A DNA stretch of 64,000 nucleotides. Source: Lepisosteus oculatus (taxonomy: Eukaryota > Chordata > Actinopteri > Semionotiformes > Lepisosteidae). The translations under genes and the position numbers were made by a program. Positions within the stretch are counted from its first letter, which is position 1; every line of letters begins with the position of its first letter. The notes beneath the pieces are model-generated. The model made no database searches, had not been told where the DNA came from, and saw only the letters and a program-made list of their open reading frames with translations. The stretch lies in contig NC_090699.1 of assembly GCF_040954835.1 (NCBI RefSeq), positions 15,989,817 to 16,053,816 on the forward strand. The letters run 5' to 3'. Positions 1 through 11,150 of the stretch are shown one piece after another.

Positions 1-479
1 GTGTCTCTGAGCCCGGACCTGTGTGAAAGGCGTGACTTGTGTGCTGTTATAATATTGAACTCTGATGGCAGTGGGGTAACACCACCAGCTAGGACTGCAT
101 TTACAAAACATTTACCCAACAGCTCCAAGAAAGTGCCGCCCTTCCTCCAGGATGCTAATCCAGAAGTTACGCCAAGTCGTTGAAATTTTTTTAATGGAAG
201 TTTTGGACATCAGAAGCCTGTATCTCCATTATGCCAGTGTAATAGGCGAGCTGGGAGTTTTAAAGAGAGTGATCATACTTCCGATACCTTCCACAAACAC
301 GTTCCTCCTTTACTCTGTGCTAGAAGATGTGGCGTTCAGCCTGGGAATAGGTTAAGTGAAACTCAGAGAAAGTAAATTATTATTTTTTAAAGAAATTAGC
401 CAAGTCAATTTCAGTTTCTAATTAAAGCAAATAATATAAGTAAATGTCCACTCATTATCGAAAACCCACTTGTTCTTGG

Positions 480-765
480 TGTCAGTCATAGCAACCCAGT
501 GCCTAATTTGTAAACACAGGATACAGGGGGAGACTACATCCTAGATAGGACAACAGTCCATCACAGGATGCAAACACACCCTGGAAAGGACACCAGTCTA
601 TCACAGGACAGACATTAATTTAGTGACAGTCATTCTAGCATCTTTTAGACGTGTGAGAAAATCAGCACCCCACATAGTGACCATACTAACTCCATACAGA
701 AGGATGTCGGGAGGAAGGGCAGAGCTGACTGCTCCAGCACTGAGCCACTCTATAAGTAAACACAC
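480..765 (-). repeat. Degraded tRNA-type SINE copy
   Basis: The segment holds the motifs of the tRNA-derived SINE seen better at 32365-32690: a run of 'ccatcacagga' and 'ggacaccagt' steps followed by an 'actccatacaga' block. It is diverged and contains an expanded internal step. It lies beyond the last factor B exon visible, so presumably within a factor B intron. Confidence 0.5.
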
Positions 766-1220
766 ACACAGACCAGATGTCTTTTATGGTTTGAAGTGTT
801 GCCAAGAGATTCAGGAAGTAGTTACAAAATTTCTGTCGGCTTCACCTGCAATGAGTTCACTTCGAAAACCTCTGTTTTATTTGGTTACCATATTGCTACT
901 CTTTTACTGTGTTTGATAAACAGGGGGATAGAATTGAATTACCAGGCTGTGGGGAACAATCACATTGTTTCACAGATCAAGAAAAATAAACCTAACAAGA
1001 ACCAAAGCTTGGTAATTTTTAAATTAACAGATGGGTAAGGACATAATATTTCCTTCTGAAGAAAGAAGTAAAGTAACTCCTCCCTGAGTGAATGATAAGG
1101 AAAAGTGCATATCAGCTTTAGAACACTACTGGTTTTGTTCATTTGTAAAGATGCCTACTGACATTTCTCAGGAGCCTCCACAAAGAAACACCTTTTACAG
1201 CTGTCCTGCTCAGCACAAAC

Positions 1221-4200
1221 CTTTGTCTGGATTCAGTAGAATTTCTTCAGAAAATTTCAGGTGCTTCGCAACTGTTTCTGGTTCATCGTATGAATGAGGA
1301 TCTGTGAGATGCAAGCAGAGAGAGAGAGTAATGGTGAACATGGTCATGGAAAGACTGTTAATGGAGATTGTGATAATCGTGAACATGCTGTTGGTACACT
1401 GGAAAAGGAGATTGTGATAATAATGAAAGTGCTGTTGGAAAATATGGTCAGATTGTTAATGGAGATTGTGATAGTAGTGAACGTGCTGTTGGTGAACATG
1501 GTCATGACGAGACTGCTTATGGAGATTGTGATAATAGTGAACATGCTGTAGGTACACTGGAAAAGGAGATTGTGATAATAATGAAAGTGCTGTTGGCGAA
1601 TATGGTCAGATTGTTAATGGAGATTGTGATAATAGTGAATGTGCTGTTGGTGAACATGGCAATGGTGGCTGATGGTGAAACGCTGGTGCAGTTATGGACT
1701 CCAGTACCTTCACAGCGGGGTTCTAAACCAGACCAGCTCCCATCCTCCAGGCAGGTTCTATAGACAGAGCCCAAAAGAACCAGGCTTTTGTAACAGGTGT
1801 AGCGAACCCGGTCACCTTCCTCAAAGCGTCGACCCACCCTCTGACCGCCCATAGGCACCCCTGGGTTCTGGCACAGTGACGCTGAGAAAGAGACACCCCA
1901 GAAAATCAGTCTCAACATCATTCAGGAGCCCCCAGATCCTACCCACTGCGATGAGCAAATTCAATTTCAGTGGTAGCTGCACAACACAAAAACCTTACTG
2001 CTGCATTAGAAAGGGCTTAAAGATGAATAAGCAAAACCATTTCTGATCTCAAAGTAATGGCATAGACTGGCGGGTAAAGGAACCAATCTCTTTGTAACAA
2101 TTCTAAATAACTACAAGTATACAGTGGCTGTAATGTCAAAGAAACACAAAGAACTTCACACACTGCATTGACGTGCAGCCCCATCTGGGCCACACACAGC
2201 AGCACCTCTATGCACAGATCAGGGGCAGGAGAGAGAATCTGTTGCACCAGGGGGATTAAGGAGGAACCTGAGGGAGGACAGACCATGTCCCCCAGAGTGT
2301 AATTTAGTCAGGACACCGGGGTTGACACCCCTACTCTTACTGACAGTGTCCTGGGATCTGAACTGACCAGCGGTCTGGACACCTCTACTCTTACTGACAG
2401 TGTCTGTATCTGTACTGACCAGCAGTCAGGACACCCCTACTCTTACTGACAGTGTCCTGGGATCTGGACTGACCAGCGGTCTGGACACCTCTACTCTTAC
2501 AGACAGTGTCCTGGGATCTGTACTGACCAGCGGTCTGGACACCTCTACTCTTACAGACAGTGTCCTGGGATCTGTACTGACCAGCAGTCAGGACACCTCT
2601 ACTCTTACTGACAGTGTCCTGGGATCTGGACTGACCAGCAGTCAGGACACCCCTACTCTTACTGACAGTGTCCTGGGATCTGGACTGACCAGCAGTCAGG
2701 ACACCTCTACTCTTACTGACAGTATCCTGGGATCTGTACTGACCAGCAGTCAGGACACCCCTACTCTTACTGACAGTGTCCTGGGATCTGTACTGACCAG
2801 CAGTCAGGACACCTCTACTCTTACTGACAGTGTCCTGGGATCTGGACTGACCAGCAGTCAGGACACCCCTACTCTTACTGACAGTGTCCTGGGATCTGTA
2901 CTGACCAGCAGTCAGGACACCCCTACTCTTACTGACAGTGTCCTGGGATCTGTACTGACCAGCAGTCAGGACACCTCTTCTCTTACTGACAGTGTCCTGG
3001 GATCTGGACTGACCAGTCAGGACACCCCTACTCTTACTGACAGTGTCCTGGGATCTGTACTGACCAGCAGTCAGGACACCTCTACTCTTACTGACAGTGT
3101 CCTGGGATCTGGACTGACCAGCAGTCAGGACACCTCTAGTCTTACTGACAGTGTCCTGGGATCTGTACTGACCAGCAGTCAGGACACCCCTACTCTTACT
3201 GACAGTGTCCTGGGATCTGAACTGACCAGCAGTCAGGACACCTCTACTCTTACTGACAGTGTCCTGGGATCTGGACTGACCAGCAGTCAGGACACCCCTA
3301 CTCTTACTGACAGTGTCCTGGGATCTGTACTGACCAGCAGTCAGGACACCCCTACTCTTACTGACAGTGTCCTGGGATCTGTACTGACCAGCAGTCAGGA
3401 CACCTCTTCTCTTACTGACAGTGTCCTGGGATCTGTACTGACCAGCAGTCAGGACACCCCTACTCTTACTGACAGTGTCCTGGGATCTGTACTGACCAGC
3501 AGTCAGGACACCCCTACTCTTACTGACAGTGTCCTGGGATCTGTACTGACCAGCAGTCAGGACACCTCTACTCTTACTGACAGTGTCCTGGGATCTGAAC
3601 TGACCAGCAGTCAGGACACCCCTACTCTTACTGACAGTGTCCTGGAAGTGATGATCAGTAATCAGCTCCTCCTACAGCACAGTGTCCCTGATTTAAGAAA
3701 AAGAAAGAGTCCCACCTAATGATCTACCAGCACCCCCCCAAGGCCAGTGGGCAGTGATCTAAACAACCTTCCCCCAGGCTGCTCTGGGTTCGAAGACCCA
3801 GGACTCACCTCCCGCGTCGCAGAAGGTTGTCTGGCCGCTCCACTTGCCCGTGGGCAGGCAGGTCCTGTTGGGGGAGCCGAAGAGCGTCAGGCCCCCGGCG
3901 CAGCTGAACTCCACCGAGTCTCCAATGTTGTACAGGGCCTTGCGTGGGGAAAACCAGCCATTCTCCAGCGTGATCGGACCACTGCAGTGGAGAGCTGCCA
4001 CATGGCAAAGGACGGGAGCACTTCAGTCTATCGGGGATGAGTTGGGTTACCATACTAGTGACACCAATGATCATCCCCCAGTGACCCAATGAGCTTCTGT
4101 CCCAGTGACCCAGTGAGTTACTGTCCCAGTGACCCAGTGAGTTACTGTCCCACTGACCCAGTGAGTTACTGTCCCAGTGACCCAATGAGTTACTGTTCCA

Positions 4201-6513
4201 GTGACCCAGTGAGTTTCTGTCACGAACACGGACTGAAATCCGTGTCAGATCTTGTAGAAGACCCTATGCGATGCGGTAAGAGCTGGAGAAAACAGGAGGC
4301 GTGGTAAAAAGGAACACACAGGGGTTTAATAGTGCACAAAATAATAGTGACAATCCGTGAGACAGTGAACGGGGAAGACAAAACGGCATCCAAATCCAAA
4401 CGGGTCCAAAGGCAGGTCAGGGCACAGTCCGAGAGTCCATCAACGAGGAATCCATCCTGGGACGCGACAAGGTTCAAATCCCTGGGAGGGGGGAGCACAC
4501 GGAGAGACAAAACATGGAGGTCCAAGGGTGACGGGGTGAGATCCTCCAGACCCCGGGCTCAGGAAGCGGGAGGTGTCGGGGATGAGGCCTATGCCCTCAG
4601 GAGATGGCCGTAGGGTTTCCTGGTGCTAGGCGGGCCTCGCGACATCTTATCCTAATGATGAGCGCCGAGGACTGGAGGAGCTGGTCTTTAAATAAGAACG
4701 CTGAAAGGGTACACCTGGAGAGCTTAATCACACGGACAATAATGGGAGCAGTGGAGCGCCCTCTAGGGAGGGATGTCGGGCGTGACAGTTTCTGTCCCAG
4801 TGACACAATGAGTTACTGTCCCAGTGACCCAGTGAGTTTCTGTCCCGGTGACACAGTGAGTTACTGTCCCAGTGACACAGTGAGTTACTGTCCCAATGAT
4901 CCCAATACGTGACTGTCCTCATGACACAATGAGGTACTGTCCCAGTGACACAGTGAGTTACTGTCCCAATGATCCCAATACGTGACTGTCCTCATGACAC
5001 AATGAGGTACTGTCCCAGTGACACAATGAGTTACTGTCCTAGTGACCCAGTGAGTTTCTGTCCCGGTGACACAGTGGGTTACTGTCCCAGTGACACAGTG
5101 AGTTACTGTCCCAGTGACACAGTGAGTTACTGTCCCAATGATCCCAATACGTGACTGTCCTCATGACACAATGAGGTACTGTCCCAGTGACCCAATGAGT
5201 TCCTGTCCCAGTGATCCCAGTGAGTTCCAGTCCCAGTGATCCCAGTGAGGGTTACTATCCCAGTGACTCCTGGGTGTAAGGCATCCCTAGTATGCTTGCT
5301 GTCCTGGAGACACGTTATCGTCAGAGTCTCTGGCAGCGACTCTGTCCTGGATCTTGAAGGAACAGTCTGAGGCCTGCTGGAGCCCCTGGCCTCTCTACTC
5401 TTTAACAGACGATGATTGGTGCTTCATGGTTTAAAACTGAAAGAGTGTGTGCTTGAGATGGCGTGATCTTGTTTTTATTGACGTGTTTACACCTTACTGT
5501 TGAGCCCGGCGGGGGGTCGCAGCGGTCTGTACTCACGCACGCAGGCGGCCGTCCTGGCGGTCCTCAGGGGGCTCCAGCGACCGTCCCGGCCGCAGACCCT
5601 CCACGACACGGGCTGGGCCCTCGTGCGCGGGGGGCACACGTACTGCAGCACGCTGCCCACCCTGCGGTCCCCTGGGTACTCCACCTGGCCGCCCCTTATC
5701 TCCTCGGCGCCGCTGCACAGCAGCTCTGGAACAGAGGGCCCAGCGGGCGGGCGGTCTCAGTGAAGGCCTCCAGCCCAGCCACGAGCAGCACGCTGGGCGG
5801 CACACCAGCCTGGAGCCAGAAGCTCTGGGCACAAGGTAGGACGACACCAGAATCCAGCCCCAGTCCAGTGAGTCTTATAGGTCCCCCTCAATCAGAGGGG
5901 CTCCAGCCCCAGTCCGGTGAGTCTTATAGGTCCCCCTCAATCAGAGGGGCTCCAGCCCCAGTCCGGTGAGTCTTATAGGTCCCCCCTCAATCAGTGGGTC
6001 ACAATGTGGGTGGGTGGTTTCTAATATAACCAGAGGCATTTGTCCTCAGTACTTTCACAGTGTGGGTCTACCCCAGACTAGTACAAGCAGCACTAGTTAT
6101 GAGAGTAAAACAGAAGCACAATGGGCCGAAACACCTTCTCTTCGCTGTAGCCGTTCTGATCTTTCTGAAGGAGTCAAAACGACAGACGGTGTCTACTGGA
6201 CACAGACTGGTGAGGCTCATGGAGGTCGACAGGTCTTCCTGTCAGAATCCAGCACGAGAACGAAAGCTCGGCTTCCAGCCTGTGGCCGAAGAAGCCCAGA
6301 GACTCAACTCCACGTCCTTTCAAGCCCAGCTTACTGCAGGCTGTCTGATCTGCGTACAGACAGGGCTGGAATGAAGGTTCTGTCCGACAGAGCAGGGAAG
6401 GGAAAGTCCAAGCTCGAAGCGCAGGCCTGGAAAGAGGGGGGGTTCTGTCTCTTACCGGTTCGGACGGGGCAGAAGAAGGCGGCCGTCAGGAGAAGGAGCA
6501 GACAGGAACTCAT
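1221..6513 (-). CDS. cfb: Complement factor B / C2-like, 5' half (partial at left window edge)
   Basis: Secreted serine-protease zymogen of the complement C3/C5 convertases. Five coding exons are read on the minus strand: signal peptide 6513-6456 (MSSCLLLLLTAAFFCPVRTG), CCP1 5725-5537, CCP2 3994-3809, CCP3 1881-1708 and a short linker 1301-1221. Every junction is phase 1 with AG/GT sites, as is usual for CCP exons. CCP2 has the stretch NRTCLPTGKWSGQT and CCP3 CQNPGVPMGG followed by GSWSGLEPRCE, which match mammalian factor B CCP2 and CCP3 closely. The linker reads YDEPETVAKHL, resembling the factor B segment before the von Willebrand A domain. The vWA and trypsin-like domains, and so the cleavage and catalytic residues, lie left of position 1. 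Factor B and C2 share this architecture, so which of the two it is cannot be decided from this half. The family assignment is firm; the linker exon is less certain because its donor (GTTTGT) is weak. Confidence 0.9.
1330..1665. repeat. Tandem repeat, period about 158 bp with internal sub-repeats
   Basis: The block starting 'gtgaacatgctgttggtac' at about 1379 returns at about 1537 with few changes. Inside each block a shorter 'atggagattgtgata' step recurs. The array lies in the intron between CCP3 and the linker exon of the factor B gene. The small ORFs across it are products of the repeat. Confidence 0.75.
2285..2400 (-). repeat. SINE3 fragment that seeds the 54-bp minisatellite
   Basis: The segment reads 'gtcaggacaccggggttgac' and then 'acccctactctt', which is the middle of the 5S-derived SINE seen intact at 58617-59125 and 60845-61345. 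The 54-bp array starts directly from it. Confidence 0.6.
2322..3650. repeat. 54-bp minisatellite, about 24 copies, SINE-derived
   Basis: Unit of 54 bp containing 'gtcaggacacccctactctt', then 'actgacagtgtcctgggatc' and a 'tgtactgaccagca' step. Variants differ at a few fixed positions (cccct or cctct; tgta, tgga or tgaa). One unit has lost three bases near 3015. Because 54 is divisible by three, all units stay in one open frame, giving a 439-residue ORF of 18-residue repeats. The array lies in the factor B intron between CCP2 and CCP3, on the strand opposite to the gene. Confidence 0.95.
4076..5270. repeat. 24-bp minisatellite, interrupted by a solo LTR
   Basis: Unit 'cagtgacccagtgagttact' plus 'gtcc', repeated from 4076 to 4217 and from 4788 to about 5270. 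Variants carry 'gacaca' for 'gaccca', and there is a higher-order block with 'aatgatcccaatacgtgact'. It lies in the intron between CCP1 and CCP2 of the factor B gene. Confidence 0.9.
4218..4787. mobile_element. Solo LTR of an LTR retrotransposon, probably Gypsy-type
   Basis: A 570-bp insert starts TGTCACG and ends CGTGACA, so it has the TG...CA ends of an LTR. It is flanked by a perfect 5-bp target duplication, GTTTC at 4213-4217 and 4788-4792. Outside it the minisatellite resumes in register. There is no internal coding region and no second LTR, so this is the product of LTR-LTR recombination. Five-base duplications and TGTCAC ends are common in fish Gypsy elements; the family is inferred. 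With one LTR the age cannot be measured, but it is younger than the array around it. Confidence 0.75.
5855..5998. repeat. Short 49-bp tandem repeat, about three copies
   Basis: The unit contains 'ggtgagtcttataggtcccc' and 'ctcaatcagaggggctccag'. It lies in the first factor B intron. The unit carries a GTGAGT donor-like string on the plus strand, which is antisense to the gene. Confidence 0.85.
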
Positions 6514-6690
6514 GCTGAGCGTCTTCCTCTGGGCTTCAGCTGCACTCTGCTGTGGAAGACAAGACCCGCCTGTTCCTGGAACTGAGCTGCTGTTGACGCT
6601 GGGTTAATGTTTAAGAGGAGCAGCATCTCCTGCCAGGAGTCCCGTTCAGGCAAAACAAGATTCCTCTCCCCTGGAACCTGGAATCAGCTC
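6514..6690 (-). promoter_or_regulatory. Putative 5' UTR and proximal promoter of factor B
   Basis: This is the sequence directly upstream of the factor B signal-peptide ATG on the minus strand. It contains an AT-rich CTTAAACATTAACC stretch about 100 bases upstream of the ATG that could position a start site. No convincing upstream exon or canonical TATA box is visible. The assignment rests on position only. Confidence 0.3.
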
Positions 6691-6699
6691 AGTTTAGGT

Positions 6700-6955
6700 T
6701 AAAGGTGAGATTCCATTTCTGATCTCATAGTGAAAAGTTAGATCGCATCCCGCTGTTTCTTGGGGGGAACCAGGGGATCGACAACCAAAGCCATTCATGC
6801 ATGGCTGGGCAGCTTGTTCCACACTCCCACCGCTCTTTGTGTAAAGTAGAGCCTCGTCTCCTGACTGGAGGATCTCATCCAGCTGTTTCTTGACAGAAGT
6901 CAGGTTATCAGTCTTCAGCAACATAGGCTGGACATCTTGTTCCACACTCTGACTC
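6700..6955 (-). repeat. CR1-like LINE tail, two tandem modules
   Basis: On the minus strand the modules read as pieces of the C-terminal end of a CR1/L2-clade reverse-transcriptase ORF (LKKQLDEIL..GDEALLYTKSGGSVEQ). The second module is degraded. Confidence 0.7.
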
Positions 6956-7000
6956 TGGTGTCATCTGTAGGCCTGATCTGTCCCCTAGCTCGTAATAGAG

Positions 7001-7470
7001 GTTCGGCAGCAGTGTAGCGTTGAACGATTCCCGTTCTAATGATACGGGTTCGACTCTCAGTGGGGCCCAGAAAGCTTTTTAATCTGGGCTTGTTGGGTAT
7101 TGTTTTTCACCTTTATTTCTGCCCCTGTAGCGGAGCTAGTGCGGTGATGTCAGTGCCCTCCCTGCACGTACCAGGGACCTCAGCTGCCTGGGCTGAGGGA
7201 GGTCTCCTTTACCTCACGCAGTTGGTGCCCTGTCGCGTTATGCTGGAGACCCGGGTTAGCGCCCCAGGTGTGCGGGACGATCACACCCCCGCTGTCACTA
7301 CCATAAGGACCTGCTTGTTCTTTATGATCCAACGCCCTCAGGAGAAAGTTGGTTTAACTTTGATCACAGGACCAGTCAGTACATTTCACCGGACGGCCAG
7401 CCCTCTCAGGAACCTCGCTCAGGAGCTTCTGCGAAAGGCACGAGCGTGATGACATCACTGACTCCGCCCT
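7001..7470 (+). repeat. tRNA-headed SINE-like repeat with a relative at 56440-56640
   Basis: A pol III B-box-like GGGTTCGACTC lies near 7048. The block from about 7131 to 7295 ('tgatgtcagtgccctccctg', then 'gcgttatgctggagacccgg') is matched in reverse at 56640-56440. The two copies diverge after about 7300. The family is not recognised by name. Confidence 0.5.
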
Positions 7471-7692
7471 GCATCCCTGTGTCCTCAGCGGGCGATTGGT
7501 GGTTCGGTCAAGAAGCCCCACCCTCCCCCTCCAATCACTCGCAGCTGGTGACCATCTGCAGTGACCAGGAGAGGGCAGGCAAATAATAAGACACGGACAC
7601 TTTCAGTTCCAGCAAGACACCTGGAAGTGAGCTTCAGCACGCCCAGGTTGAAGCAGTTCAGGCAGCGGAGTGCAGAATAATGATATTTACAT

Positions 7693-7985
7693 TTGAAAGG
7701 ATGGGTGCTACAGTGGTGCATTTCTGTCTCACAGTGTTGGGGCCCCGGGTTCGGTTTCTGGGGTCCTGTCACTGTGGAGTTTCTCCCCTTGTTCACATGG
7801 GTTTCCTCTCACAGTCCACTGTCGTGCTGGGGGGTTAACTGGCTTCTGGGAAAACCGGCCCCGGTTTGTCTGTGTTTGTGTTTCCTGCTACAGACTGGCG
7901 TCCCTTCCAGGGTGTGACCTGCCTTGAGCCTGTTGCTCCCCTGCAACGCTGTACTGGAAAAATCAGTTAGAACATGGATGGACAT
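7693..7985 (+). repeat. tRNA-type SINE copy
   Basis: A B-box-like 'ccgggttcggtttc' head is followed by 'gtggagtttctccccttgtt', 'cctctcacagtccac' and a tail ending in 'agttagaacatggatgga'. These parts define a widespread fish SINE that also occurs at 12570, 23265, 32365, 51705, 56985 and 61735. Confidence 0.75.
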
Positions 7986-8439
7986 TTGAACAGCGCTCAG
8001 ACTGTGTTCCTTTTTCATCTGTTGTTCAGACTGTGTTCCCTGCGGAGTTACCACAGCTCTCAGGTCTGCTGATGGATTGGAGAGCAGTTTCACAAACACA
8101 CCGCGTCCGTGCCGGGGAAACGGAGCTCCGACAGAGGAGCTGGGATTTGAATAACAAGTCAGCCGGGATCAGGAGGAGGAGGCCGGTCGCGTAGAAACCG
8201 CCCCAGCACACCCAAACACAACGCGCTCCTGTTACAGCGCGGATGTGGTTTCCACCAGAGAGAACTCTGGACCACACGCCTCCGCACGCCACAGCCTCTT
8301 TCCCCGAGTCTTACGAAACACACTCACGTGCTGCGACACACGAGGGCCCACCCTGCTCACGGGAGTTTAATAGTGGAGTGGATCTCGGCTTTCATCCCAC
8401 TGTGTCTTAAAGGGCCCCAGAGTTTGAGCCTTAAGAACC

Positions 8440-8640
8440 CTGGCGGGTAAGCCTGTTCCAGACACCCGCCACTCTTTGTGTAAAGAAGCATATCCTTTCC
8501 TCGGTCCTAAATGAATTCCCCTTCAGTTTCCAGATGTGACCCTGTGTCCTTGTGCCACTACGGAGTGTGAAACAGCATCTCTCTTTATCTTGCTTAATTT
8601 AAGCCATAAACCAGGCTTCTGTATAAACTTCTAAAGACAT
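8440..8640 (-). repeat. CR1-like LINE fragment
   Basis: 'cctgttccagacacccgcca' then 'ctctttgtgtaaagaagcat' is the reverse-strand form of the LINE tail module. It is followed by more diverged LINE sequence ending in 'ataaaccaggcttctgta'. Confidence 0.55.
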
Positions 8641-9294
8641 TACAACATGTTTGAGGGGACGTCATTCCAGGCGGAAACTGACGAAGGTCTCATTGGGTCA
8701 ACAGAACCTTTCAGTATGGAATTATTCTCCACCTGCTCCTTTGTGGTGGTTCAGTGCCGGGACCTTCGCACTCATAACTGGACGTCAGGAGCTCTCCTTC
8801 CTTCTCTTCCTGACCCCTCTGCACTACCGGAAGGCCCTTGGCCCTGGAGCCCTCATGGGCTGCTGGGCTCGGGTTCGAAGGTGAGACCTTGTCGGCTCCG
8901 ACTCAAGCGCCGTGACTCCTCCACAGCTTGAGCGATCTTAACTGGTCTCTACATTTGGTGCACCTGAAGGGCTCCCAGTCGCACCCGGGTCCTGCAGAGC
9001 CAGAGTCAGATCTGCCAGGCGACTTTTCCATCTTTCACTTTCAACCCGGCCCGAGAGAGACAGAGCAGAAACGCCCGGACACCATCATCACTCCTTCGCT
9101 CTTCCACGCCTGCCTCTCTCCGGGCACAAAGACCTCAAGGGGAGCTGCAGATCTGAAGACAGATAAACAACCTCGTGCCACCTCATTACCACCTTGTCCA
9201 CAGCTGCTCGGTATAATTACCACCTTCGTACAAACACATCCATGTGCCTCAGCATGGGTTTAACCTGAACAAAGTGAAGTGTACTTTTAAAACA

Positions 9295-9420
9295 GAACAG
9301 GAGGCATCACTTTACACAAGGGGTGGTGGGGGTGTGGAACAAGCTGCCCACCTGTGTTACATTTCGGTGGAATTACACAGCAACTTCAAGAACCAATTAT
9401 GTCATTGTTAAATAACTAAA
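9295..9420 (+). repeat. CR1-like LINE tail fragment
   Basis: Single degraded module 'tttacacaaggggtggtggg' then 'gtgtggaacaagctgccca'. The rest of the interval 8640-9800 holds no recognisable gene. Confidence 0.6.
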
Positions 9421-9802
9421 GGGAGTGGTTCCAAGGTGGTTAACAAGCAGCCCTGCGGTGATTCTACTGACAGCCGAGCTAGGGTTTGTATGAAGAGTGT
9501 CTGAATGTGCTGGAGAATTCCCCAGGTGTGTGAGGAGAGCTGATCTCTCCAGGTGAATGAGCGCCGATGGTGTTTGATGAATTACAGTGTTTTTCAATAC
9601 CGAGTTCACTTTTTCAAAGCTCTTCACACAGTTAACACGACAGCCCCCTATGTGGACCTAACCATGAATGATTTTTTCATTGCTTAGACACAAAATGCAT
9701 TCGGTGAACATAGTTTTCACAATTCTTCAATTCACGTCTCACTCAAGCGCCACTACCAGCAAAACAGTGTATTTTAACAGCCCACTGTGCAAATGCTTAC
9801 GT

Positions 9803-10083
9803 ACAGATCAGATCACTTTACTGGCCATATACGATTTCTTGTATTAGGAATTTGTCTTTTCTCAGACCCCAGCTTGCTCTCCCTGAGACACACAGACAGG
9901 GAGAGAAGCTGGGGGTCAGAGCGCAGGGTCAGCCATTTATACAGCACCCCTGGAGCAGCTGGGGTGAAGGGCCTCGCTCAGGGGCCCAACAGAGTAGGAT
10001 TCCTCTGCCGGCCACGGGATACGAACCAGTAACTTTCCAGCTCCAGGGACAGATCATTAGCCACAGAGCCACCGCTCCGCACT
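9803..10083 (-). repeat. tRNA-derived SINE (second family)
   Basis: On the minus strand the head has an A-box-like TGGCTCTGTGGC and a B-box GGTTCGTATCC. The body carries 'gggcccctgagcgaggccct' and the tail ends in 'aaatcgtatatggcc'. A closely similar copy, about 270 bp, lies at 52745-53012. Confidence 0.8.
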
Positions 10084-10324
10084 GATAACACTAAGTTTCA
10101 AAACCTAACATATACAGTACAATCCAAGGGGATAGCAATTTGCCATGTCGCAAATATATTTGTGCGCATTCCAAGTCCACACCAAAGTTTTTGATAAAGG
10201 TTACTGAGACAAGCTGCTGATTGAAGTTCTGTAAATAGACCAAACACAGTTGATTCCCATCTCAGCTGAAAACCTACCCAGGTGCTGAGAGATCTTCAAT
10301 TCCACGACCACCTCGGAAAAAGAG

Positions 10325-11150
10325 GAAATCTTTGGAATGATTTCGCTCAACATGGACCCAGCAAGAACTGCAGGAGGGGGTGAAAGACCAACGGCTGGAC
10401 GATGGAGAGGAAGAGGGAGAGGAGTTCGAAAGCGTGGTGGCATTCGCCACAGGGGAAGACCACGGGCTATTGTGTCTGATGAGATAAGAGCTACCATAAT
10501 AGACCGTGTCACGAATCATGGTCTGTCATTGAGAGAGGCTGGTCTAAGAGCTCAGCCAAATCTCAACCATTCAACTGTCACATCTATAGTAAGAACTTTC
10601 CAGCGAACCAACAGGTAAGTTATGCATTTTACAAAGGCTGACACTGAAATGCATCCAGTGAATATTAGCCTCCAGAACCACTGCTAATTGGATTTGTTCT
10701 GAAGAGGAAAGACCAAGGGCCAATGCAATCAAACTTTGAGAAATTCAGGCCAGAGTGCTGGCAGACCACACTGTTTTGCAAAATGTTCAAAGTGTAGGCC
10801 TCATGGCGATAGCTCGGACCCTGACGAAAACGCCACAGCAGCATGAAGCAGCTGTACACCGTTCCTTCCGAGAGGAACGGTGATCGTATCAAGGAGCTCA
10901 GGCACCAGTATGTGCTGGTAAGGTGTCTATTCAACAGAAACGCTAGGGCACTGTAGGACACAGCACTCACTGCCTTATTGCTTGTACTGTAGGTCCACAG
11001 TAAGGCTTTGACTGTCTAGCCTCATCGGTTTGATTTCTGCTAGAGAGTCATGGAGCTGGAGGCCAGTCTGACACCCCAGTGAATCATTGATGTGGATGAG
11101 GCTTTCCTCACAGAGGTGGAAAGTGTATGGTCATCGTCCAAAAAAAAAAA
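10325..11150 (+). pseudogene. Tc1/IS630-like DNA transposon transposase relic
   Basis: An ORF from 10352 to 10618 encodes a Gly/Arg-rich N-terminus (GRWRGRGRG) followed by IVSDEIRATIIDRVTNHGLS and LREAGLRAQPNL, the helix-turn-helix part of an IS630/Tc1-superfamily transposase. After 10618 the similarity continues in other frames: TLREIQARVLADH near 10735, SERNGDRIKELRHQYV near 10865-10915, and VDEAGF near 11092-11110, which holds the first catalytic Asp of the DDE core. Stops and frameshifts separate the parts, and the remaining DDE region is absent. No terminal inverted repeats were found. This is a dead DNA transposon, not a host gene. Confidence 0.75.

Noticed and set aside
152-355. Conserved-looking ORF near the left edge
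   Set aside because: Open on the plus strand only for 67 codons, with partly open reading on the other strand too. It could not be matched to factor B vWA sequence or to a known repeat.
2400-3719. 439-residue ORF of 18-residue repeats
   Set aside because: It is the in-frame reading of a 54-bp minisatellite, lies antisense inside a factor B intron, and has no promoter or signal sequence.
4076-5270. CRISPR-like array
   Set aside because: The units are contiguous without unique spacers, and the surroundings are a vertebrate gene intron, so this is a minisatellite.
7001-7070. tRNA gene
   Set aside because: A B-box-like motif is present, but no acceptor stem or anticodon arm can be folded. It is more likely a SINE head.
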